Shown here one piece after another: positions 10,667 to 22,894 of a DNA stretch of 64,000 nt. The position numbers and the translations under genes are program-made. The DNA is taken from contig NZ_JACHMW010000001.1 of assembly GCF_014205115.1 (NCBI RefSeq), positions 1,178,001-1,242,000 on the forward strand, written 5' to 3'. Position 1 is the stretch's first letter; each line of letters starts with the position of its first letter. Source of the DNA: Micrococcus endophyticus. Lineage in GTDB: Bacteria > Actinomycetota > Actinomycetes > Actinomycetales > Micrococcaceae. The notes beneath the pieces are model-generated. The model was not told where the DNA came from. It was given only the letters and a program-made list of their open reading frames with translations, and made no database searches.

Positions 10667-11824
10667 ATGTCCCCCGTCACAGAGAGCTCCCCCGCGCACC
10701 GCGGCCGAGCCGAGGAGCCGACGCCGCTGCGGCCGACCTCCCCGCTCGGGATCGCCGCCACGTTCATCGGGACGACGATCGGCGCGGGCTACGCCTCGGG
10801 CAACGAGATCCTGCAGTACTTCGTGAGCTTCGGCTTCTGGGGCGGCACGCTGGCCCTGGTCATCGCCGGCGCCCTGTTCTTCCTGCTCTCGGCGATCGTG
10901 CTGAAGATGGCGCAGAAGCTGCGCACCACGGACATCCACCGCCTGGTGAACCCCACCACCTCCCGCGTGCCCACCTGGTTCGCGGACCTGTGCATCACCG
11001 CGTCCCTGCTCGGCACGCTGGTGATCATGCTCGCCGGCGCCGGCGCCGCGGTGAACACCTCCTTCGGCCTGCCCACCATGGTCGGCTCCCTGCTGATGGC
11101 GGCGGTCTGCGTGCTCTCCGTGCTCGCGGGCATCTCCGGCCTCGTGCGGGTCCAGGCCGTGGTGGTGCCGCTGATCATCGTGGTCGCGGTCGGCGTGGCC
11201 TGGTGGGGCCTGGCGAACCCGGGCGCCCCGGTGGAGGACGTGGCCTCGCTCGTGACGTCCTCGCCCCTGATCAACCAGTGGTGGATGTCCGGCATCCTCT
11301 ACGTGGCGTTCAACTTCCAGCTCGCCTACGCGGTGCTCGCGCCCATCGGCCGGGACAGCTCCTCCTCCGGCCGAACCCTGGTGGCGGGCGCCGGCCTGGG
11401 CGCCGTGGGCCTGGTGGTCATGGCCGGCGCCATCATGTTCGCCATGGCCGCCCACGCCCACCTGATCGGCCGGGCCGACCTGCCGATGGTGGAGCTGGCA
11501 GCGATGATCGGCGGCTGGGCGGCCCTGGTCTACACGGTCATCCTGCTGCTGGCGCAGTTCACCACCGCGGTCTCGTGCCTGTTCGGCGGCGTGGAGCGGA
11601 TCGCCCTGCTCTCCCCGCTGCGCCGTGTGCCCGGCTGGGCGATCGCCGTGGCCACCGCCCTGGCCGCGACGCTGCTGTCCTCGGTGGGCTTCTCCGACCT
11701 CGTCGGCACGGTCTACCCGGTGCTGGGCTACGCGGGCATCGCCATCATCGTGATGCTCATCATCACGTGGATCGCCGAGCGCACCCTGGTGCGCCGCCGG
11801 GCGGCCCGCGCGGCGCGCGCCTGA
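10667..11824 (+). CDS. YkvI-family membrane transporter-like protein
   Basis: A 385-residue polytopic membrane protein with about ten hydrophobic segments from residue 25 on and a short basic C-terminal tail. The first segment ATFIGTTIGAGYASGNEILQYF matches the start of the uncharacterised YkvI family (APC-superfamily fold, LeuT-like), where the broken first helix binds substrate. The substrate is not known. It stands between thiD and the thiC riboswitch, so a role in thiamine-precursor uptake is a possibility, but it lies upstream of the riboswitch and has its own hairpin at the end. Family placement is fairly sure; substrate is not inferable from sequence. Confidence 0.75.
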   Translation: MSPVTESSPAHRGRAEEPTPLRPTSPLGIAATFIGTTIGAGYASGNEILQYFVSFGFWGGTLALVIAGALFFLLSAIVLKMAQKLRTTDIHRLVNPTTSRVPTWFADLCITASLLGTLVIMLAGAGAAVNTSFGLPTMVGSLLMAAVCVLSVLAGISGLVRVQAVVVPLIIVVAVGVAWWGLANPGAPVEDVASLVTSSPLINQWWMSGILYVAFNFQLAYAVLAPIGRDSSSSGRTLVAGAGLGAVGLVVMAGAIMFAMAAHAHLIGRADLPMVELAAMIGGWAALVYTVILLLAQFTTAVSCLFGGVERIALLSPLRRVPGWAIAVATALAATLLSSVGFSDLVGTVYPVLGYAGIAIIVMLIITWIAERTLVRRRAARAARA

Positions 11825-11841
11825 GCCGACGCGGCCTCCGC

Positions 11842-11886
11842 AGGCCCGCGCGTCGCCCCGTCCTGGCGGGGTCGACGCGCGGGCCT
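11842..11886 (+). terminator. Terminator after the YkvI-like gene
   Basis: Near-perfect stem: AGGCCCGCGCGTCGCCCCG pairs with CGGGGTCGACGCGCGGGCCT with a single bulged base and a 6-base loop. It begins 18 bases after the stop codon and separates this gene from the thiC leader. Confidence 0.7.
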
Positions 11887-11937
11887 CGTCGTCGGAGGGC
11901 TCGGCCGCCGCGACGCCGTGGTAGCGTCGCACGCATC

Positions 11938-13846
<1,909 letters not shown>

Positions 13847-13952
13847 GGCCCACCCGGGCCGCGCGGACCCGCCCGCTCCTGCACAGGCGGCGGCCGGGCC
13901 CGCGTGGTCCACGCCCGCCGCCGCGGGGCCCCACGGCGTCCGCCCCGGCTCG

Positions 13953-13958
13953 TAGGCT
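13953..13958 (+). promoter_or_regulatory. Candidate leaderless -10 for the glycosylase gene
   Basis: TAGGCT, then six bases, then the ATG at 13965. No Shine-Dalgarno sequence precedes the ATG, so a leaderless transcript is likely. Confidence 0.5.
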
Positions 13959-13964
13959 CGCGGC

Positions 13965-14717
13965 ATGACCGAGGAGCACCGCACCGACCATGACGCCGGG
14001 GACGACGCCGGCCCCGCCGCGCCCGTCCGCTCCGCCGCCGGGGCCGCCGAGCCGCCGGCCGGCGTCGTGGTGGGCGAGGACGGGCGGGCCCGCGCGCCCT
14101 GGGCCGACCGCGACCCCCTGTTGCGCGCCTACTACGACGAGGAGTGGGGCGTGCCCGTCACGGACGAGCGCGGCCTGTTCGAGCGGCTCGTCCTCGAGGC
14201 GTTCCAGTCGGGCCTGAGCTGGCGGACGGTGCTGGCCAAGCGGCCGCGGTTCCGCGAGGCCTTCGCCGGCTTCGACCCGGACGCGGTGGCCGGCTTCGGC
14301 CCGGAGCGGGTCAAGGAGCTGCTGCAGGACGCCGGGATCATCCGCAACCGCGCCAAGGTGGAGGCCGCCGTGGCGAACGCGCGCGCCGTCGTCGCGATGC
14401 GGGACGAGCCGTGGACCCCGCTGCACCCCGGCTCCCCCGGGGCGCGCCCGGGCTGGGACGGACCGGGCGACCGGCCGGACCGCGGGCTGGCCGGGCTCGT
14501 CTGGGCGCACCAGCCGGCCGCGACGCCGCGCCCGGGGACGGTGGCGGAGGTGCCCTCCGCCTCGGACGAGTCCCGCGCCCTGGCGACGGCCCTCAAGTCC
14601 CGCGGCTGCCGGTTCGTGGGGCCCACCACCTGCTTCGCTCTGATGGAGGCCGCCGGGATCGTGGACACCCACCTGCTCGGCTCGTGGCGAAGAGGGGCGT
14701 CCGGGATCTGGGGGTGA
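13965..14717 (+). CDS. DNA-3-methyladenine glycosylase I family protein
   Basis: Base-excision enzyme of the Tag family (HhH-GPD-related fold) that removes 3-methyladenine. The 250-residue protein has LLRAYYDEEWGVPVTDE, the LVLEAFQSGLSWRTVL helix with the conserved Glu-Ala-Phe-Gln, the hairpin region FGPERVKELLQDAGIIRNRAKVEA, and FVGPTTCFALMEAAGIVDTH. The first 45 residues are a low-complexity extension. Of the Tag zinc ligands only the C-terminal His remains; the N-terminal Cys and His (usually in CxW and YHD) read APW and YYD, and the last Cys is Ser (HLLGS). Residues 150-190 form an unusual Pro/Gly-rich insertion. The fold call is sure, zinc binding doubtful. Confidence 0.9.
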   Translation: MTEEHRTDHDAGDDAGPAAPVRSAAGAAEPPAGVVVGEDGRARAPWADRDPLLRAYYDEEWGVPVTDERGLFERLVLEAFQSGLSWRTVLAKRPRFREAFAGFDPDAVAGFGPERVKELLQDAGIIRNRAKVEAAVANARAVVAMRDEPWTPLHPGSPGARPGWDGPGDRPDRGLAGLVWAHQPAATPRPGTVAEVPSASDESRALATALKSRGCRFVGPTTCFALMEAAGIVDTHLLGSWRRGASGIWG

Positions 14718-14780
14718 GCGGGGGCCTCCGGCAGGATGGGGAGCTCAACGCAGGACGTCCACACGAAAGGGTGACGACTG

Positions 14781-16196
<1,416 letters not shown>

Positions 16197-16255
16197 CCCC
16201 GGGCCGGCCGGACGGGTCCCCCGCTCCGGCCGTCCCGTCGGCCGCCTGAGGCACG

Positions 16256-16314
16256 CAGAGTGGTCACGACATGCCGTCACCGGAGTCCGGTGGCGGCATG
16301 TCGTGACCACTCTG
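16256..16314. terminator. Very long hairpin between convergent genes
   Basis: Arms of 28 bases each (starting CAGAGTGGTCACGACATGCC and its complement) around a 3-base AGT loop; all positions pair except one G.U/A.C-type position. It lies between the aldehyde dehydrogenase gene and the RNA-ligase-like gene, which converge, so a bidirectional terminator is the simplest reading. Such length and near-perfection is more than a terminator needs; it may be a dispersed palindromic repeat. Confidence 0.65.
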
Positions 16315-16340
16315 TTCGTTCGGGCCTGCTCGTCGGCCCC

Positions 16341-16934
16341 TCAGCCGCGCAGCGGGACGGTCGCCAGCACCTCGTGCAGCGGCCCGCCGGAGCGGCCCTC
16401 GCCGAGCCGGGACGCCACGACCTCGACCCCGTCGGCGGTCCACTGCGGACCGCGGTACACCGTGAGCGCGTGCACGGCCTCGGCCAGCAGGACGGTGGCC
16501 GGTGCCGGCGGACGGGGCTCGCCCCGCCTCCGACCCCGAGGTCGGGGCGCGGCGCCCGACACCCGCGCCACGGTGAGGTGGGCACGCCGGCGGTCCCGGC
16601 CGTCGTCGTCGGCGAGCCAGGGCTCCGCCAGGAGCGCGCCGAGCTGCCGGACCTGCCCGCCCACCCCCACCCAGAGCGTGCGGTGGGAGAACTCCCCCGC
16701 TCCGGCCAGGTGCAGGTCCAGCGGGGCATGTCCCGCCGCGATGCGGCCGGCGTCGGCGACGACGTCGTCCACGGCGCCGGCGGGCACCTCCGGGTGGAAC
16801 GCCAGCGTCAGGTGCCGCTGCTCCGGGTCGGTCCAGCGCAGCGCGCGTCCGGCCCGGTCCCGGACGCCGTCGAGGGCCGGCTCGAGGTGGTCGAGCACGG
16901 CCCTCGGCGGACGGATCGTGAGGAAGAGCCTCAC
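16341..16934 (-). CDS. 2'-5' RNA ligase/cyclic phosphodiesterase (2H) family protein
   Basis: A 197-residue 2H-phosphoesterase-fold protein of the ThpR/LigT type, which acts on 2',3'-cyclic or 2'-5' phosphodiester ends of RNA. The two catalytic His-x-Thr motifs are present as RHLTLAF (near residue 41) and AHLTVARV (near residue 126). The middle has FSHRTLWVGVGG. The GTG at 16934 overlaps the putP stop as GTGA, which fixes the start. It is translationally coupled to putP although no shared function is evident. Confidence 0.9.
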   Translation of the reverse strand: MRLFLTIRPPRAVLDHLEPALDGVRDRAGRALRWTDPEQRHLTLAFHPEVPAGAVDDVVADAGRIAAGHAPLDLHLAGAGEFSHRTLWVGVGGQVRQLGALLAEPWLADDDGRDRRRAHLTVARVSGAAPRPRGRRRGEPRPPAPATVLLAEAVHALTVYRGPQWTADGVEVVASRLGEGRSGGPLHEVLATVPLRG

Positions 16935-18565
16935 GCCTGCGCGCGCGGATCGGCGGCGGCTGCGGTCGAGCCCCCGCCGGCGTCCCGCGTCATGGCGGCC
17001 GGGGCCACGTCCGGGTGCGGCTCGCGGCCGGCCACGATGTCGATCGCGCCGGTGAACTCGGCGTCGATCCGCCGCTGCACACGGCGCGAGCGCTGGGTCA
17101 CGAGGGACACCACCACACCCACCACGAGAGCGGCGACGAAGCCCGGCAGCAGCTCGTACAGGCCGAACCACTCCCACGTCTCGGCACTGGCCTCGGACCA
17201 GAACCAGGCGACGGCGGCACCGGTGACCATGGCGGCCATCGCCCCCCACGATGTGAACCGCGGCCAGTACAGGGCGAGCAGGATCACGGGGCCGAAGGCG
17301 GCACCGAAGCCGGCCCACGCGAAGGAGACGAGCTCGAGAACGGAGGAGTCGGGGTTGAGGGCGAGCAGACCCGCCACGAGCGCCACCACCAGCACGCCGA
17401 TGCGGCCGAGCCACAGGGTGAACGTCGGGGACCCGGTGCGCCCGCGCAGCATGTAGAGGTCCTCCACCAGGGCGGAGGAGCACACGATCAGCTGCGAGGA
17501 GAGCGTGGACATGATCGCGGCGAGGACGGCGGCCAGCACCAGGCCGGCCACGAACGGGTGGAACATGATCGAGGCCAGCACGAGGAACACGGTCTCCGGG
17601 TCCTCGAGCGTGGTGCCGGGGTTGGCCTGGAAGTAGGCGATGCCCACGAGGGCCACCATCACGGCGCCGAACACGGACAGCGCCATCCAGCCGATGCCCA
17701 CGCGTCGGGCGACGGCCGCGTCGTGCGGGGTGCGCAGGGCCATGAAGCGGACGATGATGTGCGGCTGGCCGAAGTAGCCCAGGCCCCAGGCGAGGGAGGA
17801 CAGGACGCCGATCAGCGTCGCGTTCTCGAACATCGAGAAGTGGTTCACTCCGCCGCCGGCGGCGTCGGCGGCGCGGATGCCCTCGACGACGGCGTCCCAG
17901 CCGCCCATGGTCAGGATCACGACGATGGGCACGGCCAGCAGGGAGAGGAACATGAGGATGCCCTGGGCCACGTCCGTCAGCGAGGCGCCGAGGAAGCCGC
18001 CGAACAGGGTGTAGAGCACCGTGATGCCCGCGACCACGAGCATGCCGGTGAGGTAGTTGGTGCTGATGCCCTGGGCATAGAAGGACTCGGGGCCGAAGGT
18101 GGACTCGACGAACTTGCCGCCGGCAACCATGCCCGAGGAGACGTAGAAGGTGAAGAACACGAGGATGATCAGGCCGGCCACGATCCGCAGGATGTGCGTG
18201 CGGTCCTTGAACCGGTTCTCGAGGAAGGACGGGATCGTGATCGAGTTCCCTGCCACCTCGGTGTAGGAGCGCAGGCGGGGGGCGACCACGCGCCAGTTCA
18301 CCCACGCGCCCACGGTCAGGCCGACCGCCATCCAGCCCTCGACCAGGCCCGCGGCGTAGATCGCGCCGGGCAGGCCCATCAGGAGCCACCCGGACATGTC
18401 GGACGCACCCGCGGAGAGCGCCGCGACGGACGGCTTCATGTCGCGTCCGGCGAGCACGTAGTCGTCGAGGTCGGTGTTCTTGCGGGAGGCGTACAGGCCG
18501 ATCGCGATCATCGCGAGGAAATAGAGGCCGATCGCCGCTAACAGGAAGACGGTGTTCATGTCCAT
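16931..18565 (-). CDS. putP: Sodium/proline symporter
   Basis: Na+-coupled proline uptake across the cytoplasmic membrane. The 544-residue SSS-family protein has about 13 membrane helices. Hallmarks are DYVLAGRDMKPSVAALSAGASDMSGWLLMGLPGAIY in the first helices (the Na+ and substrate region), SYTEVAGNSITIPSFLENRFKD and AAIMSTLSSQLIVCSSALVEDLY. The last 50 residues are a polar tail ending AAAADPRAQA. The start at 18565 (MDMN) or 18559 (MN) cannot be told apart. It is divergent from hrpA across 97 bases. Confidence 0.95.
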   Translation of the reverse strand: MDMNTVFLLAAIGLYFLAMIAIGLYASRKNTDLDDYVLAGRDMKPSVAALSAGASDMSGWLLMGLPGAIYAAGLVEGWMAVGLTVGAWVNWRVVAPRLRSYTEVAGNSITIPSFLENRFKDRTHILRIVAGLIILVFFTFYVSSGMVAGGKFVESTFGPESFYAQGISTNYLTGMLVVAGITVLYTLFGGFLGASLTDVAQGILMFLSLLAVPIVVILTMGGWDAVVEGIRAADAAGGGVNHFSMFENATLIGVLSSLAWGLGYFGQPHIIVRFMALRTPHDAAVARRVGIGWMALSVFGAVMVALVGIAYFQANPGTTLEDPETVFLVLASIMFHPFVAGLVLAAVLAAIMSTLSSQLIVCSSALVEDLYMLRGRTGSPTFTLWLGRIGVLVVALVAGLLALNPDSSVLELVSFAWAGFGAAFGPVILLALYWPRFTSWGAMAAMVTGAAVAWFWSEASAETWEWFGLYELLPGFVAALVVGVVVSLVTQRSRRVQRRIDAEFTGAIDIVAGREPHPDVAPAAMTRDAGGGSTAAAADPRAQA

Positions 18566-18662
18566 GGGCTCCAGGGAATCACATCCGGACTCTCAGCCCC
18601 AGTCCCGGATTCACCCCGTCCGGGCCGGCCCGGGCCCCCGCGCGCCTAGGATGGAGGCCGTC

Positions 18663-21600
18663 ATGACGCAGACTCCACCGCCCTCCACGCCCGCCGCGCA
18701 GCCGTCGGCGACGCCCCACGACGCCGCCGCGATCACGTTCCCCGAACACCTGCCGGTGGCGGAGCGCCGTGAGGAGATCATGGCCGCGATCCGCGACCAC
18801 CAGGTGGTGATCGTCGCGGGCGAGACCGGTTCGGGCAAGACCACGCAGCTGCCGAAGATGTGCCTGGCCCTCGGGCTCGGGGAGGCCGGTTCGATCGGCC
18901 ACACCCAGCCCCGGCGCATCGCCGCCCGCTCGGTGGCCGAGCGCATCGCGCAGGAGCTGGGCGAGGAGATCGGGCAGACGGTCGGCTATCAGGTCCGCTT
19001 CACGGCACAGACCTCGAAGGCCACCCGGGTGAAGGTCATGACGGACGGCATCCTGCTGGCCGAGATCCCCCATGACCCGCAGCTGCGCCGCTACTCCGTG
19101 ATCATCGTGGACGAGGCCCACGAGCGCAGCCTCAACATCGACTTCCTCCTGGGCTACCTGCGCAACCTGCTGCCCCAGCGCCCGGACCTGAAGGTGATCA
19201 TCACCTCGGCCACCATCGACCCGGAGCGCTTCGCCCGGCACTTCGGCCGGCCGCTGGCCGAGGGCGAGGACCATGCGGACGCGGTGGAGGCCGACGACGG
19301 CGGCCGCGTGGTCCCGGCGCCGATCATCGAGGTCTCGGGGCGCACCTACCCCGTCGAGATCCGCTACCGGCCGCTGACCGATGAGCCCTCCCCGGACGAC
19401 CCCGAGGACGATGCGGACGACGCCGCCGAGACCCGCGACCCCCTCGACGCGATCGGCGACGCCGTCCTCGAGCTGGCCGCCGAGCCGCCGGGCGACATCC
19501 TCGTGTTCCTGCCGGGCGAGCGGGAGATCCGCGACGCCGCCGACCACCTGTCCGGCGTCGTCGCCTCCTCGAAGCGTCTGGCGGGCACGGAGGTGCTGCC
19601 GCTGTTCGGCCGCCTGTCCATGGCGGAGCAGCACCGGGTGTTCGGCCGCGCCGCCGCCGGCGTGCGCCGCCGGATCGTGCTGGCCACCAACGTGGCCGAG
19701 ACGTCCTTGACCGTGCCGGGCATCAAGTACGTGATCGACACGGGCACGGCGCGCATCTCCCGCTACTCGCACCGCACCAAGGTCCAGCGCCTGCCCATCG
19801 AGCGCGTCTCCCAGGCCAGCGCGAACCAGCGCGCCGGCCGCTCGGGCCGCACGAGCCCGGGCATCGCGATCCGCCTGTACTCGGAGGAGGACTACCTCTC
19901 CCGCCCCGAGTTCACGGACCCGGAGATCCTGCGCACCTCCCTGGCCTCCGTGATCCTGCAGATGCTCTCCCTCGGCGTGGCCGCCACCCCGGCGGACGTG
20001 CAGGGCTTCCCCTTCGTCCAGCCGCCGGACGGCCGGCAGGTCTCCGACGGCGCCACCACGCTCACCGAGCTCGGCGCGCTGCACCCGCCCCGGCCCTCCG
20101 GCGCGAAGGACGGGCACGACGTCGGCCGCGGCCGCGGTGGGCGGGCCCCCGAGCCGGGCACCATCACCCCGATCGGCCGCCGCCTGGCCCGGCTGCCCGT
20201 GGACCCGCGGCTCGGTCGCATGATCCTGGAGTCCGGCGAGCGCGGCTGCGTCCGCGAGGTCATGGTGCTCGCCGCCGCCCTCACCATCCAGGACCCCCGC
20301 GAACGCCCCGTCGAGCAGCGCGAGGCCGCCGACGAGCTGCACCGGCGGTTCGCGGACGAGAACTCGGACTTCTCCGCGATCCTCAACCTGTGGGCCTACC
20401 TGCAGGAGCAGCAGAAGGAGCTCTCCGGCTCGCAGTTCCGCAAGCTGTGCCGCCGCGAGCACATCAACTGGCTGCGCGTGCACGAGTGGCAGGACCTCGT
20501 GCGGCAGCTGCGCCAGCTCGCCAAGGACGTGGGGGTCGCGGTGCACGCCGGCCCGGTGGACCCGGTGGGCCAGCACGAGGCGGTGCACCGGTCCCTGCTC
20601 ACCGGCCTGCTCTCCCAGATCGGCTCCTACGACGAGCGCCGCCGCGAGTACGCCGGCGCCCGCGGCACCCGCTTCGCCGTGTTCCCCGGCTCCGCCCTGT
20701 TCAAGAAGCGCCACCCCTTCGTGATGGCCGCCGAGCTCGTGGAGACGTCCCGGCTGTGGGCGCGGACCGTGGCGAGGATCGAGCCGGAGTGGGCCGAGGA
20801 GGCCGCGGGCGGGCTCGTGAAGCGCACGTACAACGAGCCGCACTGGTCCCGCCGGGCCGGCGCCGTCGTCGCCCGGGAGAAGGTCACGCTCTTCGGGGTC
20901 ACCCTCATCCCGGACCGGTCCGTGAAGTACGGCCGGATCGACCCGGAGCTCTCGCGCGAGCTGTTCATCCGGCACGCCCTCGTGGAGGGCGACTGGCGCA
21001 CCCGCCACCGGTTCTTCGCCCGCAACCGCGCCGCCCTCGAGGAGGTCGACGCGCTCGAGACGCGCCTGCGCCGTCGCGACCTGCGGATCGGGGACGAGGA
21101 CCTCTTCGCCTTCTACGACGCGCGGGTGCCGGCGAACGTGGTCTCCGAGCGGCACTTCGACGCGTGGTGGAAGAAGGCCCGCCAGGAGCGGCCGGACCTG
21201 CTGGACCTCGACGTCGCCGCGCTGCTCACCGCCGACGCCGAGGACCTGGACACGGACGCGTTCCCCACCGTGTTCCCCTACCCGCTGCCCGGCGGGGACG
21301 TGGACCTCGACCTGGAGTACACCTTCGACCCCACCGGCGCCTCCGGCACCGACGGCGTGACCGTGTCCGTGCCGGTCCTGCTCCTCAACCAGGTCTCCCC
21401 CGGCCCCTTCGCGTGGCTCGTGCCGGGCCTCCGCGTGGAGCTCGTGACCGCCCTGATCAAGGCCCTGCCCAAGGCCGTCCGCAAGCAGCTCGTGCCCGCC
21501 CCGGACGTGGCCCGGCAGCTCGTGGCGGACCTCGACGCGCACGCGGACTCGCTCGCCGACGAGCTGACCGAGGCCTTGTCCGCCGCCGTGCGCCGGGTCC

Positions 21601-22865
21601 GCGGGATCGTCGTGGAGCCCGGGCTGTGGGCGCCCGAGGCGGTGCCGGCGCACCTGCGCATGGACTACCGCGTGGTGGACGCCCGCGGCGCCGTGATGGG
21701 GGCGGGCCAGGACCTGGCCGCCCTCCAGGCCCGCCTCGCCAAGGCCAACCGCTCGGCCATCGCCGCGCGCCTGGCCGGCACGGACGACCCCGCCAACGCC
21801 CGCCCGGGTCCGGGCCGCCAGGGCGGGCGGCGCGACGGCGGCGGGAACGACGGCGGCGCGGGGCGCCGGGGGTCCGGTCGCGGCGGGCGGGGGCGCGGCC
21901 GGGACGGCGCCGGCCGCCCCGAGGCGGGCGCGCAGGGCGCGGGCGGCGCGGCTCCCGCGTTCGCCGAGCGCCACGGGCTGACCTCGTGGAGCATCGGGAC
22001 GGTGCCGCGGCGCATCACCACCGACCCGGGCGCCCGCGGGCCGGCCATCACCGGCTACCCCGCGCTCGTGCCCGAGACGACCGTCGAGGGCGGCCCCGCC
22101 GCGGGCCTCACGGTGGCGCGCTCGGCCGAGGACCAGGCCGCGTGGCACCGCGCCGGCGTGATCCGGCTGCTCCTGGCGACCCTGCCCAGCCCCCAGCGCT
22201 ACGTGCTGGACCACCTGGACAACCGCGAGAAGCTCACCTTCACCCAGAACCCCCACGGCTCCGTGGACTCCCTCGTGGCCGACTGCTCCCAGGCCGCCGT
22301 CGACCGCCTCGTGGGCGACGAGCTGCCCTTCGACGAGGCCGCCTTCCGCGCGCTCTTCGACCGGGTGCGGGCGGACCTGATCGACACGGTGTTCGCCGTG
22401 ACGCGGCTCGTGGAGCAGGTCCTCTCCCGCGCGGCCGAGGTCCGGCGCCGCCTCAAGGGGTCCGTCTCGCTGGCCATGGCCCCGGCGCTGTCCGACGTGA
22501 AGGCCCACCTGGAGCAGCTCGTGTTCCCCGGGTTCGTGGCCGCCACGGGCTGGGAGCGGCTGCAGCACCTGCCCCGGTACCTGCAGGGCATCCTGGTGCG
22601 CCTGGACCGGCTCGACGCCGGCGGGCACCTGCAGCGCGACGGCCAGCACATGGCCGTGGTGCAGCGCCTCGAGGACGAGTTCGACGCCGCCGTGCAGGCG
22701 CACCGGGCCCGGTTCTCCGGGGTGCCGGTGCCCGCGGACCTCGAGCGCGTGCGCTGGCTCATCGAGGAGCTGCGCGTCTCCTTCTTCGCCCAGGAGCTGG
22801 GCACGGCCGTCTCGGTCTCGGAGAAGCGGGTGCGCCAGGCGCTGGCCCAGGCCGCGCGGGCCTGA
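18663..22865 (+). CDS. hrpA: ATP-dependent RNA helicase HrpA
   Basis: DEAH-box 3'-to-5' RNA helicase, 1400 residues. Walker A is GETGSGKTTQ (near residue 53), followed by IGHTQPRRIAARSVAER, the DEAH box IIVDEAHERSLNIDFLLGYL (about 150), SATID, and motif VI QRAGRSGRTSPG. The HA2/OB region and the HrpA-specific C-terminal domain follow; C-terminal motifs HLPRYLQGILVRLDRL are typical. An Arg/Gly-rich stretch (roughly residues 1040-1090) is inserted before the C-terminal domain. ATG 18663 was preferred over ATG 18651 because GGAGG lies five bases before it. HrpA is implicated in rescuing stalled ribosomes in E. coli. Confidence 0.96.
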   Translation: MTQTPPPSTPAAQPSATPHDAAAITFPEHLPVAERREEIMAAIRDHQVVIVAGETGSGKTTQLPKMCLALGLGEAGSIGHTQPRRIAARSVAERIAQELGEEIGQTVGYQVRFTAQTSKATRVKVMTDGILLAEIPHDPQLRRYSVIIVDEAHERSLNIDFLLGYLRNLLPQRPDLKVIITSATIDPERFARHFGRPLAEGEDHADAVEADDGGRVVPAPIIEVSGRTYPVEIRYRPLTDEPSPDDPEDDADDAAETRDPLDAIGDAVLELAAEPPGDILVFLPGEREIRDAADHLSGVVASSKRLAGTEVLPLFGRLSMAEQHRVFGRAAAGVRRRIVLATNVAETSLTVPGIKYVIDTGTARISRYSHRTKVQRLPIERVSQASANQRAGRSGRTSPGIAIRLYSEEDYLSRPEFTDPEILRTSLASVILQMLSLGVAATPADVQGFPFVQPPDGRQVSDGATTLTELGALHPPRPSGAKDGHDVGRGRGGRAPEPGTITPIGRRLARLPVDPRLGRMILESGERGCVREVMVLAAALTIQDPRERPVEQREAADELHRRFADENSDFSAILNLWAYLQEQQKELSGSQFRKLCRREHINWLRVHEWQDLVRQLRQLAKDVGVAVHAGPVDPVGQHEAVHRSLLTGLLSQIGSYDERRREYAGARGTRFAVFPGSALFKKRHPFVMAAELVETSRLWARTVARIEPEWAEEAAGGLVKRTYNEPHWSRRAGAVVAREKVTLFGVTLIPDRSVKYGRIDPELSRELFIRHALVEGDWRTRHRFFARNRAALEEVDALETRLRRRDLRIGDEDLFAFYDARVPANVVSERHFDAWWKKARQERPDLLDLDVAALLTADAEDLDTDAFPTVFPYPLPGGDVDLDLEYTFDPTGASGTDGVTVSVPVLLLNQVSPGPFAWLVPGLRVELVTALIKALPKAVRKQLVPAPDVARQLVADLDAHADSLADELTEALSAAVRRVRGIVVEPGLWAPEAVPAHLRMDYRVVDARGAVMGAGQDLAALQARLAKANRSAIAARLAGTDDPANARPGPGRQGGRRDGGGNDGGAGRRGSGRGGRGRGRDGAGRPEAGAQGAGGAAPAFAERHGLTSWSIGTVPRRITTDPGARGPAITGYPALVPETTVEGGPAAGLTVARSAEDQAAWHRAGVIRLLLATLPSPQRYVLDHLDNREKLTFTQNPHGSVDSLVADCSQAAVDRLVGDELPFDEAAFRALFDRVRADLIDTVFAVTRLVEQVLSRAAEVRRRLKGSVSLAMAPALSDVKAHLEQLVFPGFVAATGWERLQHLPRYLQGILVRLDRLDAGGHLQRDGQHMAVVQRLEDEFDAAVQAHRARFSGVPVPADLERVRWLIEELRVSFFAQELGTAVSVSEKRVRQALAQAARA

Positions 22866-22894
22866 GCCGGACGGCCGGAGCGGGTCCGAGCGGC

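Noticed and set aside
18651-18653. ATG at 18651 as the start of hrpA
   Set aside because: The GGAGG ribosome-binding site lies between it and the ATG at 18663, which it serves.
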